This document shows, one piece after another, positions 25,051-33,639 of a DNA stretch of 46,737 nt. The notes under the pieces are model-generated. The model ran no database searches. It worked only from the letters and a program-made list of their open reading frames with translations, and had not been told where the DNA came from. Each line of letters opens with the position of its first letter. Position 1 is the stretch's first letter. The DNA comes from Chthoniobacter flavus (lineage in GTDB: Bacteria; Verrucomicrobiota; Verrucomicrobiia; Chthoniobacterales; Terrimicrobiaceae): positions 1 through 46,737 of the forward strand of contig CAMCXK010000017.1 of the NCBI GenBank assembly GCA_945883435.1, in the 5' to 3' direction. Position numbers and translations under genes: made by a program.

Positions 25051-26060
25051 GGATGCCGAGGAATGGACCCGAAAACACCGGTGGTTTCAATGCCCGAGGC
25101 ATCGTTTTTCACCGGATGAAGCGACCAGGCGCCTTCCGCCAATGCCTTTTGAATCGAAGGGCGCCGGGATTCAACAGACTGAACAAAACGGTTTTGATCA
25201 CCGAAATCCGCCAACCGGAATCCAAGCCGGGCCGCAGTCGTGGGCAGATCCATTTCCAAATACCAGTTGGCCAGCGAGGCGTCGGCGCTGACCGCCTCCC
25301 AGGCGGCACGTTTCCAGAAGTGGCCGGTGCCGAGCATCGAATAGGCCGGTTCAGACGGGTATGTGCACGACACGCAACTTGTCCAATGGGGGTGGGTGCT
25401 TCCATCGATGCGGCCCAAGTGGTAGCCAAGAACATCCGCACCGCGTTGGGCCAACCGCTCCAACACGCGGCGCGAAAGATCCGAGCAGAGCGGCAGGTGG
25501 TCGCCCTCGTGAAAAAGAACGTGGGTGTGGGGCGCATCACGCAGCCAAGCCGAAACGCGATCGAAGACCTCCCGGTAGCTCTGACGGTCGCGTTGATGGT
25601 CGCGCGTGCGGTGCGCCTTGCCCGCGAGGAGAATTTTGTTTTTGGCAGTCAACCGGTTGAATTCGACGGAGGGCCCTCCGTAGATCAGAAGCAGATCCTC
25701 ATCAGCAAACCCTGCCGCCCTCCACAACTCGAGAATGCGGGCTGCAATTTCAGGTGATCGGTGCTCCATGACAACCAGCAACACCCGTGCTTTTTCATCC
25801 AGTGGAGAGGATGGATAAACACTTGGCTCGTCCGGAACCGTCCAACCAATCTCCTGGCACCAGTAGGTGAGACGTTTCTGAGGCAAGGGAACCGGGATCA
25901 CATGGCTCTCAAAACCCAGGGTCCACACACGGCCTTCCCACGCCACGACCAGGCCGCGGCCAAGTTTGCGCCCGGTGCGACAGTCCCGGATCTCGGAACC
26001 AATCATCCGAAAAAACGCCACGCCGGCGTTGCGCAGGGCTTGTTTGAAGGCTCGAAACAT
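25047..26060 (-). CDS. Conserved-looking hypothetical protein coupled to the exosortase
   Basis: A 337-residue soluble protein I do not recognise. It has no signal peptide or helix. Features: a central stretch typical of nucleotide-sugar or hydrolase folds (ARVLLVVMEHRSPEIAARI, about 91-109; EDLLLIYGG), a histidine-rich THVLFHEGDHLPL (about 177-189) that might bind metal, and a later GTGHFWKRAAWEAV. The fold resembles a glycosyltransferase-like alpha/beta domain in outline, but no motif settles it. ATG 26060 has no Shine-Dalgarno; a terminator hairpin ends 9 bases before it. Its stop overlaps the exosortase ATG, so it probably functions with exosortase or glycan. Confidence 0.62.
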   Translation of the reverse strand: MFRAFKQALRNAGVAFFRMIGSEIRDCRTGRKLGRGLVVAWEGRVWTLGFESHVIPVPLPQKRLTYWCQEIGWTVPDEPSVYPSSPLDEKARVLLVVMEHRSPEIAARILELWRAAGFADEDLLLIYGGPSVEFNRLTAKNKILLAGKAHRTRDHQRDRQSYREVFDRVSAWLRDAPHTHVLFHEGDHLPLCSDLSRRVLERLAQRGADVLGYHLGRIDGSTHPHWTSCVSCTYPSEPAYSMLGTGHFWKRAAWEAVSADASLANWYLEMDLPTTAARLGFRLADFGDQNRFVQSVESRRPSIQKALAEGAWSLHPVKNDASGIETTGVFGSIPRHP

Positions 26061-26097
26061 AAAAACCAATCGGCGAATCCTTATGGGATTCGCCGAT
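26061..26097 (-). terminator. Rho-independent terminator after the PEP-CTERM gene
   Basis: A perfect 12-base inverted repeat (26069-26080 and 26086-26097) with a 5-base loop is followed on the minus strand by GG and five T residues, ending beside the ATG at 26060. This has all parts of an intrinsic terminator for the PEP-CTERM transcript, whose stop lies about 75 bases upstream. It also sits directly in front of the unknown gene, so it could attenuate read-through into that gene and the exosortase. Confidence 0.82.
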
Positions 26098-26171
26098 CAG
26101 CGGACTTCATGCAAGCGAAGTTGGAATTTCGGTTTTGAGAGGATCTGCGCTTGGAGCTCTTCAAACCGACC

Positions 26172-26942
26172 TCAAGCCCTGCGGCGGGCCAGACGGAACA
26201 TGATCAAGACCACCCCCATGCCCAGGAGACCCAGGGTGGCTGGTTCAGGAACGATCGAAAGGTTGTTAAAATACATTTGGCGCTGGTCAACCCCAGATTC
26301 CGTGGCGTTGAAATAAAACTGGAAGTTATCTGCCCGTCCGGCCAGACCGGTAAATGTGTTGTCGTAGCTTTCCGAACCGTTGCGACCCGTTCCGTAGACA
26401 CGGATGCTCGTTTCGGAAACTTGCTGGAAGTTTAAAACAAAGGCTTGGGAGCCATAGTTGGTGAACATATTGCTGCCATTGATCTTGATCGTGGCAGAGT
26501 CACCCATATTAATGTTCAACAGCTGGGAGCCACCGCTTTTGAGGTTGAATCCCCGATTGGAGGAGGCGTTGAAGCTGTCGTAATTCAAGCCCCACTGGAA
26601 GCTGAACGTCTCGCCGTCTTGGAGAGCTTGGCTGAAACCGCGGCTTGCATCGATGTTCGCCCCCGAGCCAATCGGATTCGCATAGAAGCCCCACGAATTC
26701 GAACTCATGCCGGAGATTCCGGCCGCTGAGGGATCACCGATAAACGTTCCCGCCGCACCGCTGCCGGCCGTTACAGCAAAGCCCCAGCCTCCAAAGCCCG
26801 TGCCGCCATTGGCGCCATTGGATGCCCAAGCCGGCTCGCCAGATCCATTATAATTGCTGGCATCGTCCGAGGCGATGATGGCAAAGGCTTGGGAAGCGGC
26901 CAACGAGGTGGCCAGCACACCGAGAAGGAGGGTTTTTTTCAT
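26172..26942 (-). CDS. PEP-CTERM sorting domain-containing secreted protein
   Basis: A 256-residue protein with a Sec signal peptide (MKKTLLLGVLATSLAASQAFA) at the N-terminus and a PEP-CTERM tail at the C-terminus: VPEPATLGLLGMG, hydrophobic helix, then RLARRRA. The middle is rich in Gly/Ser/Asn and beta strands, without Cys, like many surface PEP-CTERM proteins of unknown function. ATG 26942 is used because it gives a clean signal peptide; the frame stays open to 27002. It is a likely exosortase substrate. A perfect TTGACA promoter box lies upstream and a terminator follows, so it is a single-gene unit. Confidence 0.93.
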   Translation of the reverse strand: MKKTLLLGVLATSLAASQAFAIIASDDASNYNGSGEPAWASNGANGGTGFGGWGFAVTAGSGAAGTFIGDPSAAGISGMSSNSWGFYANPIGSGANIDASRGFSQALQDGETFSFQWGLNYDSFNASSNRGFNLKSGGSQLLNINMGDSATIKINGSNMFTNYGSQAFVLNFQQVSETSIRVYGTGRNGSESYDNTFTGLAGRADNFQFYFNATESGVDQRQMYFNNLSIVPEPATLGLLGMGVVLIMFRLARRRA

Positions 26943-26969
26943 GTGTATGGGGTGGGTTGGGGTTACGGG

Positions 26970-27002
26970 GATATAAATTCCCAATTTGAACGTTCCTGTC
27001 AA
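26970..27002 (-). promoter_or_regulatory. Candidate sigma-70-type promoter of the PEP-CTERM gene
   Basis: On the minus strand a perfect TTGACA (27002-26997) is followed, after 21 bases, by TATATC (26975-26970), or with closer spacing by a weak AATTTA. The -35 is exact, the -10 partial. The transcript would start about 25 bases before the ATG at 26942; no Shine-Dalgarno is present. Confidence 0.45.
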
Positions 27003-27098
27003 CGGGGCGGGAATGCTCCTGCAGCGGAAGAGGCTGGGGCGGGGAGGCGAAAAGCCGCATCTCGAATCGATTTGAACGATTCAACAAAACGCTCGCTC

Positions 27099-27140
27099 CG
27101 AAACGCCCCGCATGCGTTGACGCGTGCGGGGCGAGTTTCG
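27099..27140. promoter_or_regulatory. Long GC-rich hairpin/palindrome before the amylase gene
   Basis: An inverted repeat with arms 27099-27116 and 27121-27140: twelve pairs (one G-T wobble) around the loop TTGA, a 2-base bulge, then six more pairs. It ends 15 bases before the GH13 start codon. There is no T-run on either side to make it a terminator. It may be an operator for a maltose-type repressor or a leader hairpin masking the start. Confidence 0.5.
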
Positions 27141-27154
27141 ATAGTGCCGGGCGC

Positions 27155-29062
27155 ATGAACAGTCTCCCACCGTCACCACAAAAATCCAATTTCAAATGGT
27201 GTCTTTTTGCTGCGGTCCTCGGATGGACCGTGGCGATGGCCTGCGCGGCCGGCGAGCGACGCACTCCCGATTGGGCGCGGGATGTGGTGTGGTATCAGAT
27301 TTTCCCCGAGCGGTTCCGTGACGGCGATCCTGCAAACAACCCGGGGCGGGGATCCTTGGAGTGGCCGATTGTGCCGACCGAACGGTGGCGGATTTCCCCG
27401 TGGACTGCCGACTGGTATGCGCGCGACGCCTGGGAGACGGAACTGGACAAAGCGGCGGACCTGGACCCCTCGCCCGCCTTTTACAAGGCCGGGGTTTTCG
27501 ACCGTCGTTACGGCGGCGACTTGCAAGGAGTGATCGACAAGCTCGACTATCTGAAGGAACTGGGCGTCACCGCGATTTACTTCAACCCGGTCTTCTACGC
27601 CCGTTCGATGCACAAATACGACGGCAACAGCTTTCACCACATCGATCCGTATTTCGGCCCCAACCCCAAGGGCGACTTCGCGATCATGGACACCGAAACC
27701 GCCGATCCGGCGACATGGAAATGGACCTCGGCGGACAAGCTGTTCCTGGATTTGTTGCAGCAGGCAAAAACGCGCGGTATGCGGGTGATCATCGACGGCG
27801 TCTTCAATCACACAGGCCGGGACTTTTTTGCCTTTGCCGACCTTCGCAAAAACCAGGAGAAGTCGCCCTACCGCGAATGGTATCAGGTGGAGTCGTTCGA
27901 CCGGAGCGACACCACCCGGAACGAGTTTTTCTACCGGGGATGGTGGGGCCACAAAACACTTCCGATTTTTGCAGCGACCCCGGATGGAAAAGACATGGCT
28001 TCTGGCCCCAAAAAATACGTCTTTGACATCACACGGCGCTGGATGGATCCCGACGGGGACGGAGACCCCTCGGATGGCATCGACGGATGGAGGCTGGATG
28101 TCGCCGACGAGCGGCCAGCAAAATTCTGGGCCGATTGGAACGCCCTGGTCCAATCCATCAATCCCGAGGCCTACACCACCGGCGAGGTGTGGGGGAATCC
28201 TCTCGAGATGATTGCGCACGGTGGCTTCTCGGCGACGATGAACTACTACGGGTTTGCCATGCCGCTCACAGGCTTTTTCATTGATGAAAACCTGACCGCA
28301 TCCCGTTTCGCGGCGATGATGGATGAGCGACGCAACGCGTTGCCGCCCGGCACCGCCCCTGTGATGCAAAACCTCATGGACTCCCATGACACCGACCGGG
28401 TCGCCTCGATGGTGGTGAACGGCCACAACCACGGAAATCCCGACCACTTGGATTTCAACAATGCCAGCAACGCGCGGGCGTCCTCCGGTTACCAGATCCG
28501 CCGCCCCGACGGGCGCGAGCGGGCGATCCAGAGAATGATCGCGTTGTTTCAAATGACCTATGTCGGCGCCCCCATGATTTACTACGGCACCGAAGCCGGG
28601 ATGTGGGGCGGCAATGATCCCGACGACCGCATGCCCATGGTTTGGGAAGACCTGCATCACGAACCGCAGGCCATCGATCCCCGCGGGCATCCCCGCCCGC
28701 CCGATGATATCGGATTTGACAAGGAATTGTTCACATTTTACCGGACGGCCATTGGACTCCGGCGCCAATATCCGGCCCTCCGTCGTGGCGACTACCGTCT
28801 TCTGGGCGCGTTCGACGACCAGAAAACCATGGCCTTTGTCCGCAAGGACAGCGATTCCGCGCTGGTCGTGGCCTTCAATCGCAGCGGGTCGCCGCAAACG
28901 GTCTCGTTTGATTTGGAGCCCGACGAGGCGGCCCGTCTCGCGGAGGCCAGGGAAGTTTTCAATTCCATCGGCTACTCCAGCGGTGTGGAATGCAATCTGG
29001 TCGGCCGCCGGATGACATTGTCCCTGCCAAGCTTGACCGGTGCCGTGTTTTCAAAATTCTAA
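27155..29062 (+). CDS. Secreted GH13 alpha-amylase family glycoside hydrolase
   Basis: A 635-residue enzyme with a Sec signal peptide (hydrophobic about 15-30, cut near residue 32). The GH13 (beta/alpha)8 barrel shows region I DGVFNHTG (about 214-221), region II GWRLDVADE with the nucleophile Asp (about 312-320), region III TTGEVWG with the acid/base Glu (about 340-346), and region IV SHDTDR with the third Asp (about 413-418). WYQIFPERFRDGD near residue 46 and the EW-rich N-terminal insert are typical of neopullulanase/cyclomaltodextrinase-like subfamilies, so it likely cleaves alpha-1,4 and perhaps alpha-1,6 glucans outside the cytoplasm. A C-terminal beta domain follows. The transporter gene is 12 bases downstream. 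Confidence 0.93.
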   Translation: MNSLPPSPQKSNFKWCLFAAVLGWTVAMACAAGERRTPDWARDVVWYQIFPERFRDGDPANNPGRGSLEWPIVPTERWRISPWTADWYARDAWETELDKAADLDPSPAFYKAGVFDRRYGGDLQGVIDKLDYLKELGVTAIYFNPVFYARSMHKYDGNSFHHIDPYFGPNPKGDFAIMDTETADPATWKWTSADKLFLDLLQQAKTRGMRVIIDGVFNHTGRDFFAFADLRKNQEKSPYREWYQVESFDRSDTTRNEFFYRGWWGHKTLPIFAATPDGKDMASGPKKYVFDITRRWMDPDGDGDPSDGIDGWRLDVADERPAKFWADWNALVQSINPEAYTTGEVWGNPLEMIAHGGFSATMNYYGFAMPLTGFFIDENLTASRFAAMMDERRNALPPGTAPVMQNLMDSHDTDRVASMVVNGHNHGNPDHLDFNNASNARASSGYQIRRPDGRERAIQRMIALFQMTYVGAPMIYYGTEAGMWGGNDPDDRMPMVWEDLHHEPQAIDPRGHPRPPDDIGFDKELFTFYRTAIGLRRQYPALRRGDYRLLGAFDDQKTMAFVRKDSDSALVVAFNRSGSPQTVSFDLEPDEAARLAEAREVFNSIGYSSGVECNLVGRRMTLSLPSLTGAVFSKF

Positions 29063-29074
29063 AATCCCCCACCC

Positions 29075-30406
29075 ATGACGATGAAAAATCCCACCCCGAT
29101 GAATCTGCTTTCGCTGTGCAACATGAGCTTTGGATTTTTTGGAATCCAATTCGGCTGGGGCCTTCAGATGGCCAACATGTCCTCGATCTATCAAATGCTC
29201 GGGGCCGACGAGGCTTCGCTGCCGTTGCTGTGGCTCGCGGCGCCGGTCACAGGCCTTCTGGTGCAACCCATCATTGGCCACATGAGCGACCGGACGTGGT
29301 GCGGTCTTGGTCGTCGACGCCCGTATTTCCTGATCGGCGCGGTTCTGGCCTCGATCGCGCTGGTGTTCATGCCGCATTCCTCGACGCTTTGGATGGCCGC
29401 CGGTCTGCTGTGGCTGCTGGACGGATCGGTGAATATCAGCATGGAGCCGTTTCGGGCGTTTGTCTCCGATCTTCTTCCCGAGCAACAGCGCACCCAGGGC
29501 TTCGCGGTGCAAAGCCTGTTCATCGGCCTCGGGTCGGTGCTGGCATCCTCGCTGCCGTTTGTTCTCACGGAATTGTTCGGCGTGGCGGGAACCGCCCCCT
29601 CGGGACAAATTCCGCCCGCGGTGCACTGGGCATTCACCATCGGCGCCGGGGTCTTTCTGGCGGCGGTGTTGTGGACGGTGGTCACGACGCGAGAGCATCC
29701 CCCGGCCGACATGGAGGCCTTCGAGCGGATGAAGGCCGAATCGGCGGGGCCGCTTGGATTTTTGCGCGAACTCGGCGAGGGCCTGGCCTCCATGCCCCGG
29801 ACGATGCGCCAACTCGCCGCCGTGCAGTTTTTCACTTGGAGCGGGCTTTTCTGCATGTGGATTTATTTTTCACCGGCGATTGCGAGTCGCATTTTCGGAG
29901 CGGTGAAGGGACAACCCGGATACGAGGAACTCGTGGCTCAAGCCGGCCAGTGGACCGGGGTTTGCTTCTCGGTTTACAACGCGGTGTGCTTCGTTTTTTC
30001 GTTTGCCTTGGTCGCCTTGGCCCGGCGTGTCCCGGCGCGGACGCTTCACATCGCCTGCCTCTCGCTGGGAGGTCTGGGCCTTGCCGCCGTGCCGTTCCTG
30101 CCGGGCAAGGATTTTCTTTTTCTCTCGATGGCCGGAGTCGGAATCGCCTGGGCCTCGATCCTCTCGATGCCCTACGCCCTTCTGGCCAACTGCATCCCGG
30201 CCGCCAAAACAGGCTTCTACATGGGTGTCTTCAACTTCTTCATCGTGCTGCCCCAAATCGCCATCTCCCTCGGACTGGGCGAAGCCTTGCGATTTTTCCC
30301 GGCGGTGGATTCGGCCATGATCGTCATGGGGGGCGGCTTTTGCTTCCTGCTGGCGGCGGGCCTGACGTTCCGGGTGGGCGGCAATTCGCAATCCTTTCAA
30401 CACTGA
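29075..30406 (+). CDS. Major facilitator sugar transporter, SLC45/GPH type
   Basis: A 443-residue transporter with about twelve helices. The loop after helix 2 is GHMSDRTWCGLGRRRPYFL (about 69-87), carrying the D-R-x-G-R-R-x-P signature of the SLC45/glycoside-pentoside-hexuronide group that includes bacterial maltose and sucrose symporters. FGIQFGWGLQMANMS in helix 1 also fits. It probably imports maltose or maltodextrins released by the co-transcribed GH13 enzyme by proton symport. The distance of 12 bases suggests one operon. An alternative in-frame ATG two codons later (29081) would also serve. Confidence 0.85.
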   Translation: MTMKNPTPMNLLSLCNMSFGFFGIQFGWGLQMANMSSIYQMLGADEASLPLLWLAAPVTGLLVQPIIGHMSDRTWCGLGRRRPYFLIGAVLASIALVFMPHSSTLWMAAGLLWLLDGSVNISMEPFRAFVSDLLPEQQRTQGFAVQSLFIGLGSVLASSLPFVLTELFGVAGTAPSGQIPPAVHWAFTIGAGVFLAAVLWTVVTTREHPPADMEAFERMKAESAGPLGFLRELGEGLASMPRTMRQLAAVQFFTWSGLFCMWIYFSPAIASRIFGAVKGQPGYEELVAQAGQWTGVCFSVYNAVCFVFSFALVALARRVPARTLHIACLSLGGLGLAAVPFLPGKDFLFLSMAGVGIAWASILSMPYALLANCIPAAKTGFYMGVFNFFIVLPQIAISLGLGEALRFFPAVDSAMIVMGGGFCFLLAAGLTFRVGGNSQSFQH

Positions 30407-30480
30407 CCGGAGGTTCAACTGTTCAAAGAGAAAACGTCTGAGACTTCGAATGCCCGGAGTCCTTTTTTTGAAAAGCCCCT

Positions 30481-31065
30481 ATGAGAAAAACTACCCATTC
30501 CGCATTTACATTGATCGAGTTGTTGGTCGTCATCTCCATCATTGCCATCTTGGCCGCACTGGCCTTTCCGGCCGTTAATGGCACACTGGACGCAGCTAAA
30601 AAAGCAAAAGCCAAAAATGACGTTGTCCAACTGGTCATGGCAGTGAAGGCCTATCAAACCGAATACGGGCGCCTGCCCACCGAAGTTGTCTCCAGCGGAG
30701 ACGGACCGGAAGCCAGCCAAGGGTGGTTTCAGAGCAACAATGACCAAATCGTTCGCGTGCTGACTGGAGAGGATTACAACAATCTCAATCCCCGCAAGAT
30801 TGTCTTTCTGGAAGCGCGGCCGGCAAAAGGCAACAAGGACGGAGTCGGCACGGATGGCAAGTTCTACGACCCGTGGGGAACCCCGTATGCCATCAAGCTC
30901 GACACAAGCTACGACAACAACCTCGAGTATTACGGGACAAGTTCCGTGAACAACCTTCGCCTCACCGCGCTGGCAGTGAGTTTCGGGAAAAACAAGGAAC
31001 AACAAGATGTCACGAAATCGACCGATGCCAAGGGGCGGGTGGATGATGTTGTGAGCTATCAGTAG
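30481..31065 (+). CDS. Type II/IV pseudopilin (GspG-like) with prepilin leader
   Basis: A 194-residue protein. The leader MRKTTHSA is cut before the N-methylated Phe of FTLIELLVVISIIAILAAL, the pseudopilin helix with Glu5. The -1 residue is Ala rather than Gly, as is common in Verrucomicrobia and Planctomycetes. The globular part contains VVQLVMAVKAYQTEYGRLPTE and FYDPWGTPYAIKLD (about 135-155), the calcium-site PWG signature of the GspG major pseudopilin, so it is GspG-like. It stands alone, without other type II secretion genes. It converges on the phosphate transporter with a 12-base gap. A weak 4-base stem plus T-run upstream (30440-30476) is not convincing as a terminator. Confidence 0.85.
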   Translation: MRKTTHSAFTLIELLVVISIIAILAALAFPAVNGTLDAAKKAKAKNDVVQLVMAVKAYQTEYGRLPTEVVSSGDGPEASQGWFQSNNDQIVRVLTGEDYNNLNPRKIVFLEARPAKGNKDGVGTDGKFYDPWGTPYAIKLDTSYDNNLEYYGTSSVNNLRLTALAVSFGKNKEQQDVTKSTDAKGRVDDVVSYQ

Positions 31066-31077
31066 CCCCCTCGTTCC

Positions 31078-32574
31078 CTACGACACCCCCAAGAGGGCGA
31101 TCAAGTTCAAGGCGGCGGCAAAGAGGGCGGCTCCGAGGAAAATGCAAACCGGCAGGGTCAGCACCCACGCGAGGAGGATATTGCGCACGGTGGCCATTTG
31201 AAGTCCCGAGGCATTCGCAGCCATGGTTCCGGCGATTCCGGAGGACAAGACATGTGTGGTGCTGATGGGAAGACCAAAGTGGTCGGCCACCATGATGGTT
31301 GACATGGCCACAGCCTCCGCCGAGGCGCCTTGCGCATAGGTGAGGTGGTCCTTGCCGATTTTTTCACCGACGGTGCGCACGATGCGCTTGTAGCCGATCA
31401 TGGTGCCGAGTCCCAAGGCAAGGGCGACCGCGTATTTCACCCAGTCGGGGATGTAGTTGGTAAGTGCGTCGGCGTGCTTGGCCAAGGCCATTTGATTTGT
31501 GCGAACAGCAGGATCGTTGTCGAGCTTCCCTGATTTATCGAGTTTCTGAATCGCCTTGGAAACAAGGTAAAGGTCGGTGCGGATGTCTCCGCGCTCATTC
31601 GGGGGAAGGCTTTGGAAAGTCTCGGCGTTTTTGAGCCGCGCGCTTATGTCGTCGCACATACCGGCGAGAGCGGCGAAAACGTCGGCATCCGGCTTTCCGG
31701 AAGGCTTGATGAAGGAGGAAAGAATATTATTGGCCTCGGTGCCTTGGATGCGGCCGCTGCCGGATTTTTCGAAAATCGCCGAGAGCGCCTCGGCCTCCCG
31801 GGCGATGCCCTGAACCGTTTGGTTGTCGGCGGACATCTTCAGCGCAAAGGTGCCCGGGAGGATGCCAACAAGGATCAGAACAATGAGCCCCATGCCCTTT
31901 TGGCCATCATTCGAGCCGTGGGCGAAGCTGACGCCGGTGCATGTGAGCATGAGGATGCCGCGAATCCAAAGTGGGGGGGCCTTTTCCCCCTCGGGGGCCC
32001 TGTAGAGTTCGGGATTTTTCACAAGGACCTTGAGGACGATCAGCAGAAGGGCGGCAGCCGCGAATCCGATCAGCGGAGAAATCAACAATCCGAGACCGAC
32101 CTCTTGCGCTTTGGCCCAGTTGACTCCATCGGTGACCGAGTGGCTGGGACCGATCAAGGCATTGGCCACGCCGACACCGATGATCGATCCGATCAACGTG
32201 TGCGAACTCGACGCCGGCAGGCCCAGCCACCAGGTTCCAAGATTCCACACGATCGCCGAAACCAGCAGCGAAAACACCATGGCGAACCCCGCCGAGGAGC
32301 CGACGTTGAGAACCAACTCCACTGGCAGGAGGGCCACCACACCAAATGCCACCGCTCCCGAGGATGTGAGAACGCCGATCAGGTTCCAGATTCCCGACCA
32401 GACGACGGCGGGAGTCGGTTTGAGCGTGTGGGTGTAGATGACGGTGGCCACGGCGTTCGCCGTGTCGTGAAAACCATTCACAAACTCGAATCCCAGAGCC
32501 ATGCCGATGGCGAGCACGAGGAAAAAGTAGGTGAGAAACGTTGGATCCGAGTAGGCGGTCGCGAGTAGTTCCAT
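31078..32574 (-). CDS. PiT family inorganic phosphate transporter
   Basis: A 498-residue membrane protein from ATG 32574; the frame continues to 32700 but the MELLATAYSD start gives a normal N-terminus. PiT proteins have two inverted half-repeats, each with a GxNDxxN-like signature: here GFHDTANAVATVIY (about 40-53) and SFAHGSNDGQKGMGL (about 210-224), the latter canonical. LPASSSHTLIG and LPISTTHVLSSG are the paired second motifs. A cytoplasmic, helical, highly charged loop of about 130 residues (about 245-375) sits between halves. It drives phosphate uptake by cation symport at the inner membrane. It lies 73 bases after ybeY; no PhoU-like partner is seen. Confidence 0.93.
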   Translation of the reverse strand: MELLATAYSDPTFLTYFFLVLAIGMALGFEFVNGFHDTANAVATVIYTHTLKPTPAVVWSGIWNLIGVLTSSGAVAFGVVALLPVELVLNVGSSAGFAMVFSLLVSAIVWNLGTWWLGLPASSSHTLIGSIIGVGVANALIGPSHSVTDGVNWAKAQEVGLGLLISPLIGFAAAALLLIVLKVLVKNPELYRAPEGEKAPPLWIRGILMLTCTGVSFAHGSNDGQKGMGLIVLILVGILPGTFALKMSADNQTVQGIAREAEALSAIFEKSGSGRIQGTEANNILSSFIKPSGKPDADVFAALAGMCDDISARLKNAETFQSLPPNERGDIRTDLYLVSKAIQKLDKSGKLDNDPAVRTNQMALAKHADALTNYIPDWVKYAVALALGLGTMIGYKRIVRTVGEKIGKDHLTYAQGASAEAVAMSTIMVADHFGLPISTTHVLSSGIAGTMAANASGLQMATVRNILLAWVLTLPVCIFLGAALFAAALNLIALLGVS

Positions 32575-32647
32575 GTGGAATTGGTTAGCGGGAACCGCCC
32601 ACATGGAGCAAACGGATGTTGGTAACGATTCCGACAAAATCACCAGT

Positions 32648-33079
32648 TCAAAACCGGACGGTCGAGGCGATTCCGGATTGGCGAATGGCCATTTCCTCAA
32701 ATCCCGCGGGTGTCAGGTCGTCGTATCCGGACAGGTGCAGCAAACCGTGAATGCCATAGAGGAGGAGCTCGGCGGTGGTCGAGTGACCGAATTCTCCCGC
32801 CCGTTCGTGCGCCACCGGCGCGCACAGCAAAATTTCCCCGTATGGAAACGTGATCACATCGGTCGGGCCTCGAAGATTTAAAAAATCCCGGTGAACCCGG
32901 GCCATGGCGGGCTTGCCGAGAACGGTGAAATGGACCTCGGAAAGGGTGTGCAGCACCGCCTGACGGGAAATGGAGGACTCGAGGCAGGGCTCAAGGGCGG
33001 CGAGCAAGCCCCTGGACAAGGCAGACCGGTCGTATTCCACGGACCGGCAGCGGCAGGAAACAACAATCCCGGGCCTCAC
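32648..33079 (-). CDS. ybeY: Endoribonuclease YbeY (rRNA maturation)
   Basis: A 143-residue YbeY, the zinc-dependent single-strand RNase for 16S rRNA 3' processing and ribosome quality control. Family blocks: [17 protein letters not shown] (about 69-85), and the metal site [11 protein letters not shown] (about 110-120). The first two His are present, but the third ligand, His in the usual GYDH, is Asp here; such GYDD variants occur in some lineages, so activity is likely retained. The GTG start at 33079 overlaps the trpG stop (GTGA). A 73-base gap follows before the phosphate transporter. Confidence 0.9.
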   Translation of the reverse strand: MRPGIVVSCRCRSVEYDRSALSRGLLAALEPCLESSISRQAVLHTLSEVHFTVLGKPAMARVHRDFLNLRGPTDVITFPYGEILLCAPVAHERAGEFGHSTTAELLLYGIHGLLHLSGYDDLTPAGFEEMAIRQSGIASTVRF

Positions 33080-33639
33080 ACGCTGAGAAAATTCGAAAGC
33101 AGGGATTTTCCGTGCTGGGTCAGAATCGACTCGGGGTGGAATTGAACACCGAAGACCGGATGGATCTTGTGGGCGAGGCCCATGATTTCGCCCTCTGCGG
33201 TTTCCGCCGTGATGCGGAGGCAGTCCGGCAGCGAAGCACGACGCACGAGAAGCGAATGGTAGCGGGTGGCCTCAAAGGGGCTGGGAATACCGGCAAAAAC
33301 GTTTTCTCCGGTATGCAAAATCGGAGAGGTTTTGCCGTGCATGAGACGGTCCGCCCGCACCACCTCGCCGCCATAGACCTGACCGATGCTTTGGTGCCCG
33401 AGACAAACTCCCAGAACAGGCGTGGTCGGGCCAAAAACGCGGATCACATCGCAACTCACCCCCGCTTCATTCGGCGTGCAAGGCCCCGGCGAAACCAGAA
33501 TCCGCTCGGGAGCCATTGTGCGGATCTCATCGATGCCGATCCCATCATTGCGGCGGATGAGAAGCTCCGCGCCGAGTTCGCCCAAGTATTGAACCAGGTT
33601 GTAGGTGAACGAATCGTAGTTATCGATGACAAGAATCAT
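33076..33639 (-). CDS. trpG: Anthranilate/aminodeoxychorismate synthase glutamine amidotransferase
   Basis: A 187-residue class I glutamine amidotransferase subunit that supplies ammonia to the chorismate-binding partner. Seen: [19 protein letters not shown] (about 5-23), the oxyanion [11 protein letters not shown] (about 50-60), nucleophile Cys 79 in GVCLGHQ, and the His-Glu dyad in [10 protein letters not shown] (about 163-172). HGKTSPI is typical. It overlaps trpE upstream and ybeY downstream by four bases. TrpG and PabA are not separable by sequence; the neighbouring trpE suggests anthranilate synthesis, perhaps shared with folate. Confidence 0.94.
   Translation of the reverse strand: MILVIDNYDSFTYNLVQYLGELGAELLIRRNDGIGIDEIRTMAPERILVSPGPCTPNEAGVSCDVIRVFGPTTPVLGVCLGHQSIGQVYGGEVVRADRLMHGKTSPILHTGENVFAGIPSPFEATRYHSLLVRRASLPDCLRITAETAEGEIMGLAHKIHPVFGVQFHPESILTQHGKSLLSNFLSV

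Noticed and set aside
27173-28897. A 574-codon open frame antisense to the amylase gene
   Set aside because: High GC causes long antisense frames. It has low-complexity Gly/Arg/His-rich content and no family motif, while the sense frame has all GH13 motifs.
30440-30476. Hairpin plus T-run before the pseudopilin gene
   Set aside because: The stem is only four perfect pairs (GACT/AGTC) over a 12-base loop, too weak to call a terminator.
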